DNA of 30,360 bases from Anoxynatronum sp033549305 (GCA_033549305.1 JAWSUV010000022.1:1-30360); one strand, 5' to 3'. Counted from the stretch's first letter, positions 15,603 through 24,434 are shown. Notes: generated by a model not told the origin, from the sequence alone. Numbers and translations are program-made.

Positions 15603-15630
15603 ATTTTAGACTATTTGTCAGACTTTTCAA
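15603..15630 (-). promoter_or_regulatory. Possible promoter of the TspO-related gene
   Basis: TTGAAA (15625-15630), 16 bases, TAAAAT (15603-15608) on the minus strand. The rest of 15564-15862, a divergent region of 299 bases, shows no clear promoter for the oxidase and no other structure that I could support. Confidence 0.45.
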
Positions 15631-15862
15631 AGGATAATCCCTTTAAATGTCAAAACAAATGGGACAAATGTCTTATTTTTTTTGATATTGGTTATCAGTT
15701 TCATCAGCACGGGTATTGTATAGGTGTAAACATATTCAAGATTGTTTTCAGCATCGAGTGTTTCTGGTGATCACAGCCGGAACACTCCTGTTGGCTTAAT
15801 CCCGGCATTGTGTGACATTGATGCGTCTGCATGCACCTTTTTTATGGTGGGGAGGTCTTTAA

Positions 15863-17308
15863 ATGGTTGTGAAGAAACCTAAAGTATCTTGGTTTAACAT
15901 CCTTTATATTGGATTTATGCTGATTTTGATGGCGATGCTCCTTGTGCAGATCATTAAAGTATTGACCCCGTCAGCTTCTCCTCTTCAGCAGGGCAGCGGG
16001 TCCAGCGAGGAACAAGGCAATCCGTTAGCCATCCCGGCACTTCTGGAAGACATCAATCCAGATCCGCTGGCAGCTGAATTCGAACTGAATGTCCAGACGG
16101 GACAGGTGGAATTTTTCCCTGGCCTGATGACTGATACCCTGGGATATAACGGAAATTTACTGGGGCCGGTGCTTCGTGTCCGGCGCGGTCAGGAGGTGCA
16201 GATTAAAGTGAACAACCTGATGCCTGACCCTACGACCGCGCACTGGCACGGAATGGACGTTGACGGGGAAAATGATGGCGGACCTCATCAGGGGATTATG
16301 CCGGGCGAAACCTGGACCGCCCGATTCACCGTTAATCAGCCGGCGGCAACCCTCTGGTATCATCCCCATTTCCATCACACCACGGGCGCACAGGTATACC
16401 ATGGGCTGGCCGGTTTGATTTACATTGAAGATGATGCCTCTGATCAGTTGAAGATCCCTTCAGAATACGGGGTAAATGACATTCCGCTGATTATCCAGGA
16501 CCGCAATTTTAACAGTGACGGAAGTTTTAACCATGAGATCACCATGATGGGCCTGAAGCCGGGTGAAGTCCTCCTGGTGAACGGTACCATTGATCCATAC
16601 GTGAATGTTGAACGGGAATTGATCCGGCTGCGTGTTCTCAATGGATCAAATTATGAAAATTTCAATTTGCAGATGAGTGACGGCAGTGTTTTTTACCAGA
16701 TCGCTTCCGACGGCGGCTTTCTTGAAGCCCCTGTTATGCGGGATTCACTGTTCCTGTCTCCTGGAGAACGTGCTGAAGTCCTCGTGGACTTTTCAGCAGC
16801 CACCAGGGATACTGTAGCGATGATGAATGGCCGTCAGACAGTTGTTGTTTTCCGGCTGTCCGGCGATGAAACCGGTGCCGGCCATATACCGGCATCACTG
16901 GTGGAGGTTCCTCAGATTCCCGTTGGTGAAAATCCGCCCACCCGTTACTTTGATCTGGAAAGCATGGGCCTTCACGGCACGATCAACGGCAAAGCCTTTG
17001 ATATGAACCGAATCGACGAGGAAGTCCCTCTAAATGAAACGGAGCTTTGGGTGATCCGCAACCTTGACCGAAACGCACACACTCCCGGCCATCCGTTCCA
17101 CGTTCACGGCACCCAGTTCCAGGTTGTTTCCAGAAACGGGAACCCCCCGCCGCCTGAAGAGCGTGGATTCAAAGACACCATCTTTGTTGCGAATGGCGAA
17201 GAAGTTGTCATCAAAGTTCTGTTCCATCAACCAGGTGTTTTTATGTATCACTGCCATATGCTGGAGCATGAGGAACATGGCATGATGGGTCAGTTTCTGG
17301 TGCAGTAA
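15863..17308 (+). CDS. Membrane-anchored multicopper oxidase (CueO/CotA-like)
   Basis: Oxidises a phenolic, metal or similar substrate with four coppers and reduces O2 to water, judged by family. 481 residues. One N-terminal hydrophobic helix (about 11-33) without a clear cleavage site should anchor it outside the membrane. Three cupredoxin units carry all copper ligands: HWH (127-129), HPHFHH (167-172), HPFHVH (410-415) and HCHMLEHEEHGM (463-474), with M474 as axial type 1 ligand. No methionine-rich copper-sensing insert is present. The start ATG has GGGGAGGTCTTTAA upstream. It converges with the MFS gene, 12 bases away. Confidence 0.95.
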   Translation: MVVKKPKVSWFNILYIGFMLILMAMLLVQIIKVLTPSASPLQQGSGSSEEQGNPLAIPALLEDINPDPLAAEFELNVQTGQVEFFPGLMTDTLGYNGNLLGPVLRVRRGQEVQIKVNNLMPDPTTAHWHGMDVDGENDGGPHQGIMPGETWTARFTVNQPAATLWYHPHFHHTTGAQVYHGLAGLIYIEDDASDQLKIPSEYGVNDIPLIIQDRNFNSDGSFNHEITMMGLKPGEVLLVNGTIDPYVNVERELIRLRVLNGSNYENFNLQMSDGSVFYQIASDGGFLEAPVMRDSLFLSPGERAEVLVDFSAATRDTVAMMNGRQTVVVFRLSGDETGAGHIPASLVEVPQIPVGENPPTRYFDLESMGLHGTINGKAFDMNRIDEEVPLNETELWVIRNLDRNAHTPGHPFHVHGTQFQVVSRNGNPPPPEERGFKDTIFVANGEEVVIKVLFHQPGVFMYHCHMLEHEEHGMMGQFLVQ

Positions 17309-17320
17309 CACGATAAGCCG

Positions 17321-18586
17321 TTATACCCTGGCAGCAGCCGATTCCCCGGCTGCTGTTTTTTGCGACTGTTTCAGGGAAGCCAGTACCAGCAGCACCGACA
17401 GGGTATTGAGGACCAGCGCCAGCACCAGCAGCGTATGATAGCTGCCGAACCGGTCAAAGAGAAGACCGCCGATCACAGGCCCTACAGCACCGCCCATTCC
17501 AAGGAACATCATAAAAACACCCAGGAGGGTGCTGAAATCTTTCATCCCGAAGAGATGGCGTACCAGCTCGGGAATGGGAACACTCATGGTGGCAAATCCG
17601 AAACCAAAAAAAATTGCCGCTGCAAAAGCGATCAAAGGGGTGCCCGCTCGCAAGAGCAGGGCTGTTGCCACTAAATAGCAAATGTTTGAAAACAGAAATA
17701 CCGGCCGGATCCCGATCCGGTCGGTCATAACTCCCAGGAGAAGCTTTGCCACAGTATTTACCATGAAGATCACACTCAGCACCCAGGCCACCACCTGGGG
17801 AATGAGCTGAAGATTCACCAGGTGAGCAGCCATGTTGATGTAAACAGAAAAAATCGTCAGGGCCATGAGAAAAAATCCTGGCGCTGCCAGCCAGAAGGCC
17901 TTCGTTTTAACTGCTTCTTTTAGTGTGTAGCCCTCCAGCACTTTTGGTATCACTGCCGGATTCATTCGACTGATGGAAGCCGGTGTATCAGCAGGCACGT
18001 CGCCTGGATCCGGTGCCGGTTTATCCCGGATGATCAGCAGCATGGGCAGGCATATCAGCAACAGCAATCCGGAGGCGATCAGGTAGGCAGTGCGCCAGCC
18101 GTATTGAAGGATCCAGTAATTGGTCAGAGGACTGAACACAACGCCGCCGATTCCACTTCCGGCAAGGATGATGCCGTATGCGGTAGCCCTTTTGTGGTGA
18201 AACCAGTCAGCTGTTAAGATCGCGTAGGGGGTGCTTCCCAGATAAAAGATCGCGCCGCCCATGAAGATCCCACCCAGGTAAAAAACAGTGATGTTGGTGG
18301 CTTTGGAAAAAATGAACTGACACAGGCAGGCAGAGATAATGCCAATAAAAAGAAGGCCTCTCACACGTTTCACCATCCGATATACTCTTCCCATGCTTAG
18401 TGATATTCCCATCCCTGTAATGGAAGAAACAGTGAAAACCAGATTGAATTCTGCCCGGCTGAATCCCATGTCCCGGGTAACAGGGTCAATATACAAAGTT
18501 CCCGCATGGCTTACCAGTCCCAGTGCCATCATGGTAATCACGCCACAGGCCGCTACGTTCAACCAGCTTTGGATCCGATTGTTCAC
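17321..18586 (-). CDS. MFS transporter (OFA-like)
   Basis: 421 residues with 12 predicted helices in two halves around a central loop (about 195-235). MTDRIGIRP between helices 8 and 9 is an MFS loop motif, and GAIFYLGSTPYAILTADWFHHKRATAYGI is typical of oxalate/formate-antiporter-like members; the substrate cannot be told. I chose the GTG at 18584-18586, which follows GGGAGGATAAGGGT; the longer ATG start 63 bases earlier would overlap the DUF3841 gene and has no site. The 3' end contains the hairpin that terminates the facing oxidase gene. Confidence 0.87.
   Translation of the reverse strand: MNNRIQSWLNVAACGVITMMALGLVSHAGTLYIDPVTRDMGFSRAEFNLVFTVSSITGMGISLSMGRVYRMVKRVRGLLFIGIISACLCQFIFSKATNITVFYLGGIFMGGAIFYLGSTPYAILTADWFHHKRATAYGIILAGSGIGGVVFSPLTNYWILQYGWRTAYLIASGLLLLICLPMLLIIRDKPAPDPGDVPADTPASISRMNPAVIPKVLEGYTLKEAVKTKAFWLAAPGFFLMALTIFSVYINMAAHLVNLQLIPQVVAWVLSVIFMVNTVAKLLLGVMTDRIGIRPVFLFSNICYLVATALLLRAGTPLIAFAAAIFFGFGFATMSVPIPELVRHLFGMKDFSTLLGVFMMFLGMGGAVGPVIGGLLFDRFGSYHTLLVLALVLNTLSVLLVLASLKQSQKTAAGESAAARV
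17332..17361 (+). terminator. Terminator of the multicopper oxidase gene inside the MFS coding end
   Basis: CAGCAGCCG (17332-17340) and CGGCTGCTG (17347-17355) form a perfect nine-pair stem followed by a run of Ts. It starts 24 bases after the oxidase stop and lies wholly in the last codons of the opposite MFS gene. Confidence 0.92.
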
Positions 18587-18617
18587 ACCCTTATCCTCCC
18601 GGTCAGTCCTCGTCCAT

Positions 18618-19235
18618 TCAAAAATGGACTGTTGAAGGCTCATCGCCATGAAAATGGATGATATCTTTGATCATTTCAGGCCTGATTTCCCATATGTTTG
18701 CCTGAACACGAAAGACATTCCATTCATCAATATCGAAAATCCGCACCCAGCTGTCCATCACCTGCTTTTTTTCCTCGGGATAAAAGTGAGCGGTTTTGCC
18801 ATCAATGAACGAGAACACGTCTTTATGACCTCTTCGCTTCATCTCAGCCCGATAAGCCGCATCATCCTCAGCATCTATTGGAATATAGAGATGATTCAGC
18901 ACATAATCCCATTTAATGCTGTCAAAATAAATGACCTCCGACTCATCCGCTTCCAGTACATAGATCACCGTATCCTCGGTCGGTCTGAGCATGTTTTCCT
19001 CGCTGACAGAGCACCAAATGGGAAATTCCACTGCGTCGGGTTTGGGCACCCGCCGGTTCGCCGCCTCCACGAACCAACGGTAGAGTTTGATGATATAGTC
19101 AGCAATGATGTCAAACTTTTCATCCAGGTGCTTTTGGGTGATACGGATCACCCCGTTTCTTTTCAGTTCATCCAGGCTTTTGATGTCCTGACGGGTCCAA
19201 AGGGTGACTTTTTTCCTGTTACCGTTTTCAGACAT
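18618..19235 (-). CDS. DUF3841 family protein
   Basis: 205 residues, soluble, function unknown. VTLWTRQDIKSLDELKRNGVI at the N terminus, KLYRWFVEAANRRVPKP, FPIWCSVS and VIYFDSIKWDYVLNHLYIP match the DUF3841 pattern. The ATG at 19235 follows AAAGGAGAACATT. It lies 76 bases after rnhA and 31 bases before the MFS start, so these minus-strand genes may be one transcript. A hairpin (CTGCCA...TGGCAG) lies in the rnhA-DUF3841 gap without a T run. Confidence 0.8.
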   Translation of the reverse strand: MSENGNRKKVTLWTRQDIKSLDELKRNGVIRITQKHLDEKFDIIADYIIKLYRWFVEAANRRVPKPDAVEFPIWCSVSEENMLRPTEDTVIYVLEADESEVIYFDSIKWDYVLNHLYIPIDAEDDAAYRAEMKRRGHKDVFSFIDGKTAHFYPEEKKQVMDSWVRIFDIDEWNVFRVQANIWEIRPEMIKDIIHFHGDEPSTVHF

Positions 19236-19311
19236 AATGTTCTCCTTTCAAGCCTGCCATCCGGTTCGGGATGTCTGGCAGAAATCAATCTGATCATGTT
19301 TTTATTGAACT

Positions 19312-19800
19312 TTATTCGTTGCTTCCTTCTGCGTTGTTCCCCACATAGCCAGTATCATCAGGCAAATGGTCCATACCGGCGGCCTGTTTCACCAGTGCGT
19401 CACAGCGCTCGTTTTCCGGATGACCGCTGTGGCCCTTTACCCAGACAAATTCAATATCATGCTGTTCCAGCAAATTCAGAAGTTTTTCCCATAGATCAAT
19501 GTTTTCAGCCATTTCTTTTTTATTTCGTTTCCAGCCGTTGCTGCGCCATCTTTTCGCCCATCCCTTGGACACTCCGTCCACCAGGTATTTCGAGTCACTG
19601 TATAACGTGATCCGGCATGGGTATTTCAATAACTCCAGTGCCTTGATGCAGGCTGTCATTTCCATGCGGTTATTGGTGGTCAGCCTGTAACCCCCGGAAA
19701 TTTCTTTCACATGAGCGCCATATTTCAAAATAGCCGCAAAACCGCCTTTCCCGGGATTCCCCAGACAACCGCCGTCTGTATAAATTGACACCTTTTTCAT
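19312..19800 (-). CDS. rnhA: Ribonuclease HI
   Basis: Cuts the RNA strand of RNA-DNA hybrids. 162 residues. All catalytic residues are present: D9 (YTDGG), E47 (RMEMTA), D69 (YSDSKY), H124 (HSGHPENERCD) and D134. The basic handle GWAKRWRSNGWKRNKK is typical of the E. coli-like type I enzyme. The ATG follows GGGAGGAAGCAG. Confidence 0.97.
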   Translation of the reverse strand: MKKVSIYTDGGCLGNPGKGGFAAILKYGAHVKEISGGYRLTTNNRMEMTACIKALELLKYPCRITLYSDSKYLVDGVSKGWAKRWRSNGWKRNKKEMAENIDLWEKLLNLLEQHDIEFVWVKGHSGHPENERCDALVKQAAGMDHLPDDTGYVGNNAEGSNE

Positions 19801-19906
19801 CTGCTTCCTCCCAGCCTCTTCTGTTAGTCACGTTTTCATCCGCTATTTATTCCCGGCGCTCCGTTTGATCGGCCATTCAGTTATCAGTCCTGATCCGATC
19901 CAATAA

Positions 19907-20734
19907 TCAGGGCATGAAAGCATCCAGACTTTCTTTTAGAAAATGCCTGTACGCTGCAGTACCGGCCAGGTTATTATGGCCTGCATGCGCCACTTTAGTC
20001 ACATGAACTTCCCCTGCCCAGTTCTCCAGAAGTCTCAGGGATCGTTCCGGCGAAATGACGGTGTCCTCCAGCGCTATCAGGGCATACACGGGAATATCGC
20101 TGGCGGCGGCATTGTCAAGAGCATTAAACCGGTTACGGAGAAGCAGGTTCACCGGCAGGAATGGGTATGCATCTTTTGCGACGTTCGCCATACTGTCGTA
20201 AGGGGAAACAAATATGGCCCCCTAGACCTGGCGATGACGGGCCAGGTGCGCCGCGACACCGGTTCCCAGACTTCTTCCCATCACAATGGTACGTGAAGGG
20301 TCCGCCATTCCCTGCCGTGTGAGCGCATCATAAATACCGAGAGCATCTTCGTACAGCATTTCTTCGCTGGGATTTCCTTCACTCAGCCCATAACCCCGGT
20401 AATTCATCAATATAAAAGACCAATTGTGAAAGTCTGCGACCTCATCAATCATATAAGATACTTCTTCCGCATTGCCTCCAAAATAGAGTACCACATTGTC
20501 TGCTGTTTCAGCAGTTTTCGGGTAATCACTCACCCGCCAGCCGTGCAGTATGATGCCGTCAGCCGTTGGAATGGTGATTTCTTCCACATGATGCAGTCTG
20601 GTCCTGATGTATTCAACCCGTTCATTTGTGATGCTTTGCCGGATAAACAACAACTGGTCCTGGTACAAATACATAAAAACACACACTATCGAATAGATGA
20701 TGAGTCCACCGGCGATGATACGCAAAAAAGTCAT
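19907..20734 (-). pseudogene. Alpha/beta hydrolase interrupted by an in-frame amber codon
   Basis: A single frame of 275 codons with one internal TAG at 20222-20224 (codon 171). The first part has an N-terminal membrane helix (about 1-24), FGGNAE (oxyanion region), NYRGYGLSEG and the nucleophile elbow GRSLGTG (S155). After the stop the frame goes on with GAIFVSPYDSMANVA, ALEDTVISPERS (D224) and HAGHNNL (H253). All triad residues survive, split by the stop. No frameshift is involved. The ATG at 20734 has only a distant AAGGA. It may be a recent nonsense mutation, a sequencing error or recoding. The family is that of YqkD/BEM46-like membrane-anchored serine hydrolases. Confidence 0.85.
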
Positions 20735-20941
20735 GAGTCAGAAATGAATCCTTACTGTAGGACATCATTGAAAACGCTCCCCTGAAGTGACCGCGCCCGA
20801 TGTTCATCCTAAATCATCCATCGGGCAGGCTCCCTTTACGCCATATTTTATCACACTGTGACATCTGGATGTGACCGAAACGCTTACTTTTATCATCGCC
20901 TGCTTAGCAAGAGCCGTCAAGATCACTGGGAGTGTATGCAG

Positions 20942-20970
20942 TGGCACCGTAAAGGCAACTATGCTATGAT
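20942..20970 (+). promoter_or_regulatory. Possible promoter of the ATPase-like gene
   Basis: TGGCAC (20942-20947), 17 bases, TATGAT (20965-20970), about 50 bases before the start. The -35 box is a poor match. Confidence 0.4.
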
Positions 20971-21020
20971 TATGATAGTAAAGTGAATCAATAAACAGGT
21001 AAACGATGGGGAGGATCAGG

Positions 21021-21524
21021 ATGAACAACGGACTGCAAAAACTGGTGGATCAGGGTTTTATGACTCAGGAACAGGGTTTGTATATTGAAGATGCGGTGAA
21101 ACAACGTTCAACCATCATTGTTTCAGGACATAAAGGGTGGGGCATCCTGCCACTGCTGGCAACCATCGGCAGTATGGCCAAGGAGTATTATCAGGTTCGT
21201 CAGGTAAAAGGGTTTGAATGTCTTGGTGAGCCGGCAGATTATTACATCATTGCCAATCCTAAGGAAACCGACTTTGAAGGGCTGGTGATTGACGCCCTAT
21301 GCGTCCAGGGTTCAGACATGTTGGCGGTCAAAGACCCGGATCATCCTTATTCAATCATGAAGGTGCTTAAGGAAGTGTGTAAAAGGACGGATAATGCGTC
21401 GAAAGTCTGTGAAGTGCTTGAATGTGCCAAGATAAATGATGAAAAGATACTATCAAAGATTACCCGGATGGTGGTTTCCCCTGACGGCAAAGTGCAGCGC
21501 ATCGATCAGCTGAAACCGCAGTGA
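21021..21524 (+). CDS. Small protein resembling a secretion ATPase with degenerate P-loop
   Basis: 167 residues; no annotated family recognised with certainty. The order of motifs resembles the core of CpaF/VirB11/PilT-type ATPases: helix EDAVKQRSTIIVSG, then GHKGWGILPLLATI in the place of GGTGSGKTTLLxAL, and DFEGLVIDALCVQGSDMLAVKD in the place of the Walker B segment (fxxLVRxALRxxPDxIxxGE). The Walker lysine is I42, the next Thr/Ser is L43 and the catalytic glutamate position is K104, so it should not hydrolyse ATP. The ATG at 21021 follows GGGGAGGATCAGG. It stands alone and is followed by a hairpin. Confidence 0.7.
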   Translation: MNNGLQKLVDQGFMTQEQGLYIEDAVKQRSTIIVSGHKGWGILPLLATIGSMAKEYYQVRQVKGFECLGEPADYYIIANPKETDFEGLVIDALCVQGSDMLAVKDPDHPYSIMKVLKEVCKRTDNASKVCEVLECAKINDEKILSKITRMVVSPDGKVQRIDQLKPQ

Positions 21525-21543
21525 CAACCGTAATCGTTGAACA

Positions 21544-21570
21544 ACAGCCTCAGCTGTCAGTTGAGGCTGT
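21544..21570 (+). terminator. Terminator-like hairpin after the ATPase-like gene
   Basis: ACAGCCTCA (21544-21552) and TGAGGCTGT (21562-21570) pair perfectly. The tail CTCATTTC is poor in Ts, so termination may be weak. Confidence 0.6.
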
Positions 21571-21652
21571 CTCATTTCACTCCTTGAACTGCAATGAATG
21601 CAGGATCCGCCGGCTCAGGTGATTGATTCCATTTTGAGCGTACCGCAAGAAA

Positions 21653-21676
21653 CCTCCAGACACATATGTCTGAAGG
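21653..21676 (-). terminator. Likely terminator of the small membrane protein gene
   Basis: CAGACA/TGTCTG with an extension to CCT/AGG around one mismatch, followed on the minus strand by TTTCTT, 24 bases after the stop at 21701. Confidence 0.6.
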
Positions 21677-21700
21677 CTCCCCCGGCTCATCGTTCTAGTT

Positions 21701-22117
21701 TTATAGCAGGAAGAGAAACAACATCGGTGCTGCCGACAGCGCCACAACCACCAGTCCCCGTCCAAACAGCCGGGGCGTTTTTCTGCGAATCCGATGATAA
21801 TAATAAGTGACAGCCGCATAGACTGCCAGGGTGACAATCAGCGAGAGGAAACTGCGCTGAATCCGGAATCGCATCACGAATGATACCAGCGTCATGACCA
21901 GCGAAGCACCCAAAGCCATTCCAATGGCAATGTGAAGAAGCAGGTAGGCTTTTCTGTTATTCAGTAAGGAAGGTTTTTCGGCACGGTAAAAGGGGATCAC
22001 TTTCGCCGGTTGGCGGACGAGGGATGGTGCTTCCCGCCGTGATTTCTGGTTGAATCGAATCGGTGGGTAAATGGAAGATGTGTTACTGCCGGATAACCGG
22101 GATTGAGAGATATTCAT
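21701..22117 (-). CDS. Hypothetical membrane protein (three helices)
   Basis: 138 residues, no family recognised. The first 55 residues are polar and rich in Ser, Arg and Pro; three hydrophobic helices follow (LLLHIAIGMALGASLVMTLVSF; FLSLIVTLAVYAAVTYYY; GLVVVALSAAPMLFLFLL). The arrangement of a long cytoplasmic tail before a small membrane domain recalls cell-division or spore accessory proteins, but nothing specific supports that. The ATG follows AAGGAGGAAAATCAC, a strong site, so it is very likely expressed. Confidence 0.7.
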   Translation of the reverse strand: MNISQSRLSGSNTSSIYPPIRFNQKSRREAPSLVRQPAKVIPFYRAEKPSLLNNRKAYLLLHIAIGMALGASLVMTLVSFVMRFRIQRSFLSLIVTLAVYAAVTYYYHRIRRKTPRLFGRGLVVVALSAAPMLFLFLL

Positions 22118-22316
22118 GTGATTTTCCTCCTTGTCTGCCTAACGGTCTCTGCAAAAGGTAAGACGTCAAAAAGTGAACTTCTGTTCTTATTGTCTCATGA
22201 CCCATGGACATCTCATGTCCATGCTGATCATTATTCTAAATTTCATTTCAGCTGTGGCACTTCTCATGCTCTCAACCGTTTCGTTGCTGGCTGTAACAGG
22301 ATAGTTTTTGGCATTC

Positions 22317-22356
22317 AAAAGCCTCAAGCTGGATCAATCACCTGCTTGAGGCTTTT
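22317..22356. terminator. Strong hairpin with A and T flanks (terminator in both directions)
   Basis: AAAAGCCTCAAGC and GCTTGAGGCTTTT pair perfectly over 13 bases. It is 24 bases after the stop of the minus-strand gene at 22380. Seen from the plus strand it also has the T-run form, although no plus-strand gene ends here. Confidence 0.88.
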
Positions 22357-22379
22357 CTGTTATCGCCGGTTGGTTTAAA

Positions 22380-23123
22380 TCACTCCCTGCTGGCAAAAAC
22401 ACTGTCTTCCACAATACTCTCCAGAGGAATGAACAACGGCTTTTTTGTTACACGCGCTGTGGCCTGTGCGTGGTCCATTTCATAGGGAAGCAGACAGCAG
22501 AACCTGCGCTGAACGCTTTCCTGTCGATGATCCGAGGGATGCGTCTCCCATAAATTCAGTCCTTTTTGTTTCAGTGCCTCCTCCACAACGGCCACAAAGA
22601 TCCCCCGGAATGACTCTCCTGTTCCGATCCGAAAGGAGATATAATCCCCCTTGGATACGAGCAGGCTGTGAAACTGCCATTCCAGACGAACTTGTTGCCT
22701 GGAGAACCTGAGCAGCGTGTTATCCATCATTTGCAGGTTGTACAACTCATCCTCGGAGAGATGGGTCCCGTAACGCTCTTTGAGTTCCTGCTGCTCTTTC
22801 ATTTTATCCATCCGTTTTTGGGTTTCCCTCACCATGGCAAGCGCGGCGACCAGCATCATCCCCCAGATAAACCAGAGGATGAACGTATTCGCATCCCAGT
22901 CAGCTCCCCATTTTTGGATCATGTGTTTCCACCCTCTCCAGTCAAACGGCTGCACAGCCTCCAGATGGTTTAGCTGCAGCACAGCCATCGCTTCTATTGG
23001 TATTTTATCCATTGGCGGCGGTCTCAACCATCTGAACAGCCATGACATCGATAAAATATGCGCTTCAGTATTCGGAGAAAAATGATTTCCTCCTGATAAG
23101 GCGACACCCAGGGGTTTGCTCAT
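22380..23123 (-). CDS. Hypothetical single-helix membrane protein
   Basis: 247 residues, no family recognised. One clear hydrophobic helix (TFILWFIWGMMLVAALAMV, about 80-98) is followed by a charged, probably coiled-coil part (RETQKRMDKMKEQQELKERYG) and a soluble C-terminal domain (LEWQFHSLLVSKGDYISFRIGTGESFRGIFVAVVEEALKQ). The start is uncertain: the first ATG in frame (23123) and later ones (23048, 23012) all lack a good site. Lies 34 bases after the DUF445 gene on the same strand. Confidence 0.65.
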   Translation of the reverse strand: MSKPLGVALSGGNHFSPNTEAHILSMSWLFRWLRPPPMDKIPIEAMAVLQLNHLEAVQPFDWRGWKHMIQKWGADWDANTFILWFIWGMMLVAALAMVRETQKRMDKMKEQQELKERYGTHLSEDELYNLQMMDNTLLRFSRQQVRLEWQFHSLLVSKGDYISFRIGTGESFRGIFVAVVEEALKQKGLNLWETHPSDHRQESVQRRFCCLLPYEMDHAQATARVTKKPLFIPLESIVEDSVFASRE

Positions 23124-23157
23124 GATCGCAAAACAGTCTTCAACGATTGGTTATCCT

Positions 23158-23763
23158 TCATCCGATAAGATAGAGAAACGCTCCCTGTAAAAAACCAATC
23201 ATCATACCAAGGAGACCACCAATCCATTCGATATGTTTCAGTTCCCGGCTAGCCACCGCCATTACCATGCCTTCCAGCCGTTCCATGGGGAAGGCATTTA
23301 TCTTATCTTCCACAATCGCAGCCAGCTTGACAGTCGCCGCACCTTCCTCCATTAAATGTTCCAGTATTTCATTCAATAACCGGTCGCTTTCCCGGTTCAT
23401 CAAATCGTTGACAAAATGGTCGACCGGCTTTTTCATAACATCCCGCAGAAATGATGGCACTTTTTCCAGTAACATTTCATTCAGATACAGCTTTAAAAAA
23501 AGCGTGAGTTCCTGCTTTTGTTCAGGACTGCCATAAGCCTGAAGAATGTCTTCCATCGATAAAAGTTCCTTTTCAATCTGAATACCGACACTGTGGGCCA
23601 GTTCTTTTTTGCGCCGGGGGATCAACCCCTGGAGGATAAATCCCAGGATCGGGATTCGAATTGGTTCATAGGGCTTGAAGAGTAATCGGATGGCCAGCTT
23701 GTTCGTGAACCAGCCGATGAGACCGCCGATAACGACTAAAAAGAACCAGTAAAGCAGTGTCAT
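23158..23763 (-). CDS. DUF445 family membrane protein (YheB-like)
   Basis: 201 residues with an N-terminal helix containing the family signature IGWFTNKLAIRLLFKPYEPI, a long amphipathic middle region and a C-terminal helix (GGLLGMMIGFLQGAFLYLIG). Relatives in Bacillus are about 370 residues; this is the short form. The function is unknown. I chose the ATG at 23761-23763, seven bases after GAGGTG; a GTG three codons upstream has no site. Confidence 0.85.
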   Translation of the reverse strand: MTLLYWFFLVVIGGLIGWFTNKLAIRLLFKPYEPIRIPILGFILQGLIPRRKKELAHSVGIQIEKELLSMEDILQAYGSPEQKQELTLFLKLYLNEMLLEKVPSFLRDVMKKPVDHFVNDLMNRESDRLLNEILEHLMEEGAATVKLAAIVEDKINAFPMERLEGMVMAVASRELKHIEWIGGLLGMMIGFLQGAFLYLIG

Positions 23764-23984
23764 GAATGTCACCTCATTTCAGTATGACTGATTTCCATTG
23801 TAACACATTTGGTCTTTGTGGTGTTTGACAGCTTTTTGAACCCTTTTGCGAGACGTTTGTCCTGACCTTTTTCGGGTATTGAATCAGTAACCCAGAAATA
23901 ACGGTCACTCAGAACCTGGGAAGGATCAGTCAGCCACTATCAAAATCGCAAGGAACAACTGTGTGGATTGAAAGGGGTGTTCTC

Positions 23985-24434
23985 ATGAATCTGCTGTTAT
24001 GTGTGGATGGGACGAAAGAGAGTGTGAAGGCACTTGAAAAAACCATTGAACTCGTGTCGGGATGTCGTATTGACAATGTCAGCCTGCTGCATGTGTACCA
24101 CAAAGTCAACCTTCCCATGATGAAAGACGGAAGCCAGCACTATGATGTTGAGATTATGGAGAGTTATGTCCAGATGAATGAAGAACTCATGAAAGAACAC
24201 GAACAGATTCTGGAACAGGCTGCCGAGGCATTGCGTAAAAAAGGTGTTGAACCGGACCTGATGCTGCGCGAAGGACATACGGCCAATACCATATCAAAAG
24301 TCGCTGAGGATGGCAACTATGACCTTATTGTCATGGGCAGCCGAAAGCAGTCCGGCCCGCAGCAAAACTGGCTGGGAAGTGTGTGCAATACGGTACTGCA
24401 GCAAACCAGAGTGAGTGTTCTTGTGGTTAAATAG
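23985..24434 (+). CDS. Universal stress protein A family, first of a tandem pair
   Basis: 149 residues with the UspA alpha/beta fold: LLLCVDGTKESVKALEKTIEL at the N terminus, DNVSLLHVYH, and the end LIVMGSRKQSGPQQNWLGSVCNTVLQQTRVSVLVVK. The usual ATP-binding pattern GxxGx9GS is only partly kept (GSRKQSG), so nucleotide binding is uncertain. The ATG at 23985 follows AAAGGGGTGTTCTC. The second copy starts 31 bases later, and the two share most motifs, so they come from a duplication. Confidence 0.9.
   Translation: MNLLLCVDGTKESVKALEKTIELVSGCRIDNVSLLHVYHKVNLPMMKDGSQHYDVEIMESYVQMNEELMKEHEQILEQAAEALRKKGVEPDLMLREGHTANTISKVAEDGNYDLIVMGSRKQSGPQQNWLGSVCNTVLQQTRVSVLVVK

Noticed and set aside
18648..19610. 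Open frame of 320 codons opposite DUF3841 and rnhA
   Set aside because: Antisense shadow across two genes whose family motifs are clear.
20222..20224. Amber codon as evidence for pyrrolysine use
   Set aside because: Several neighbours use TAG as normal stop and no pyl gene or recoding element is visible in the window.
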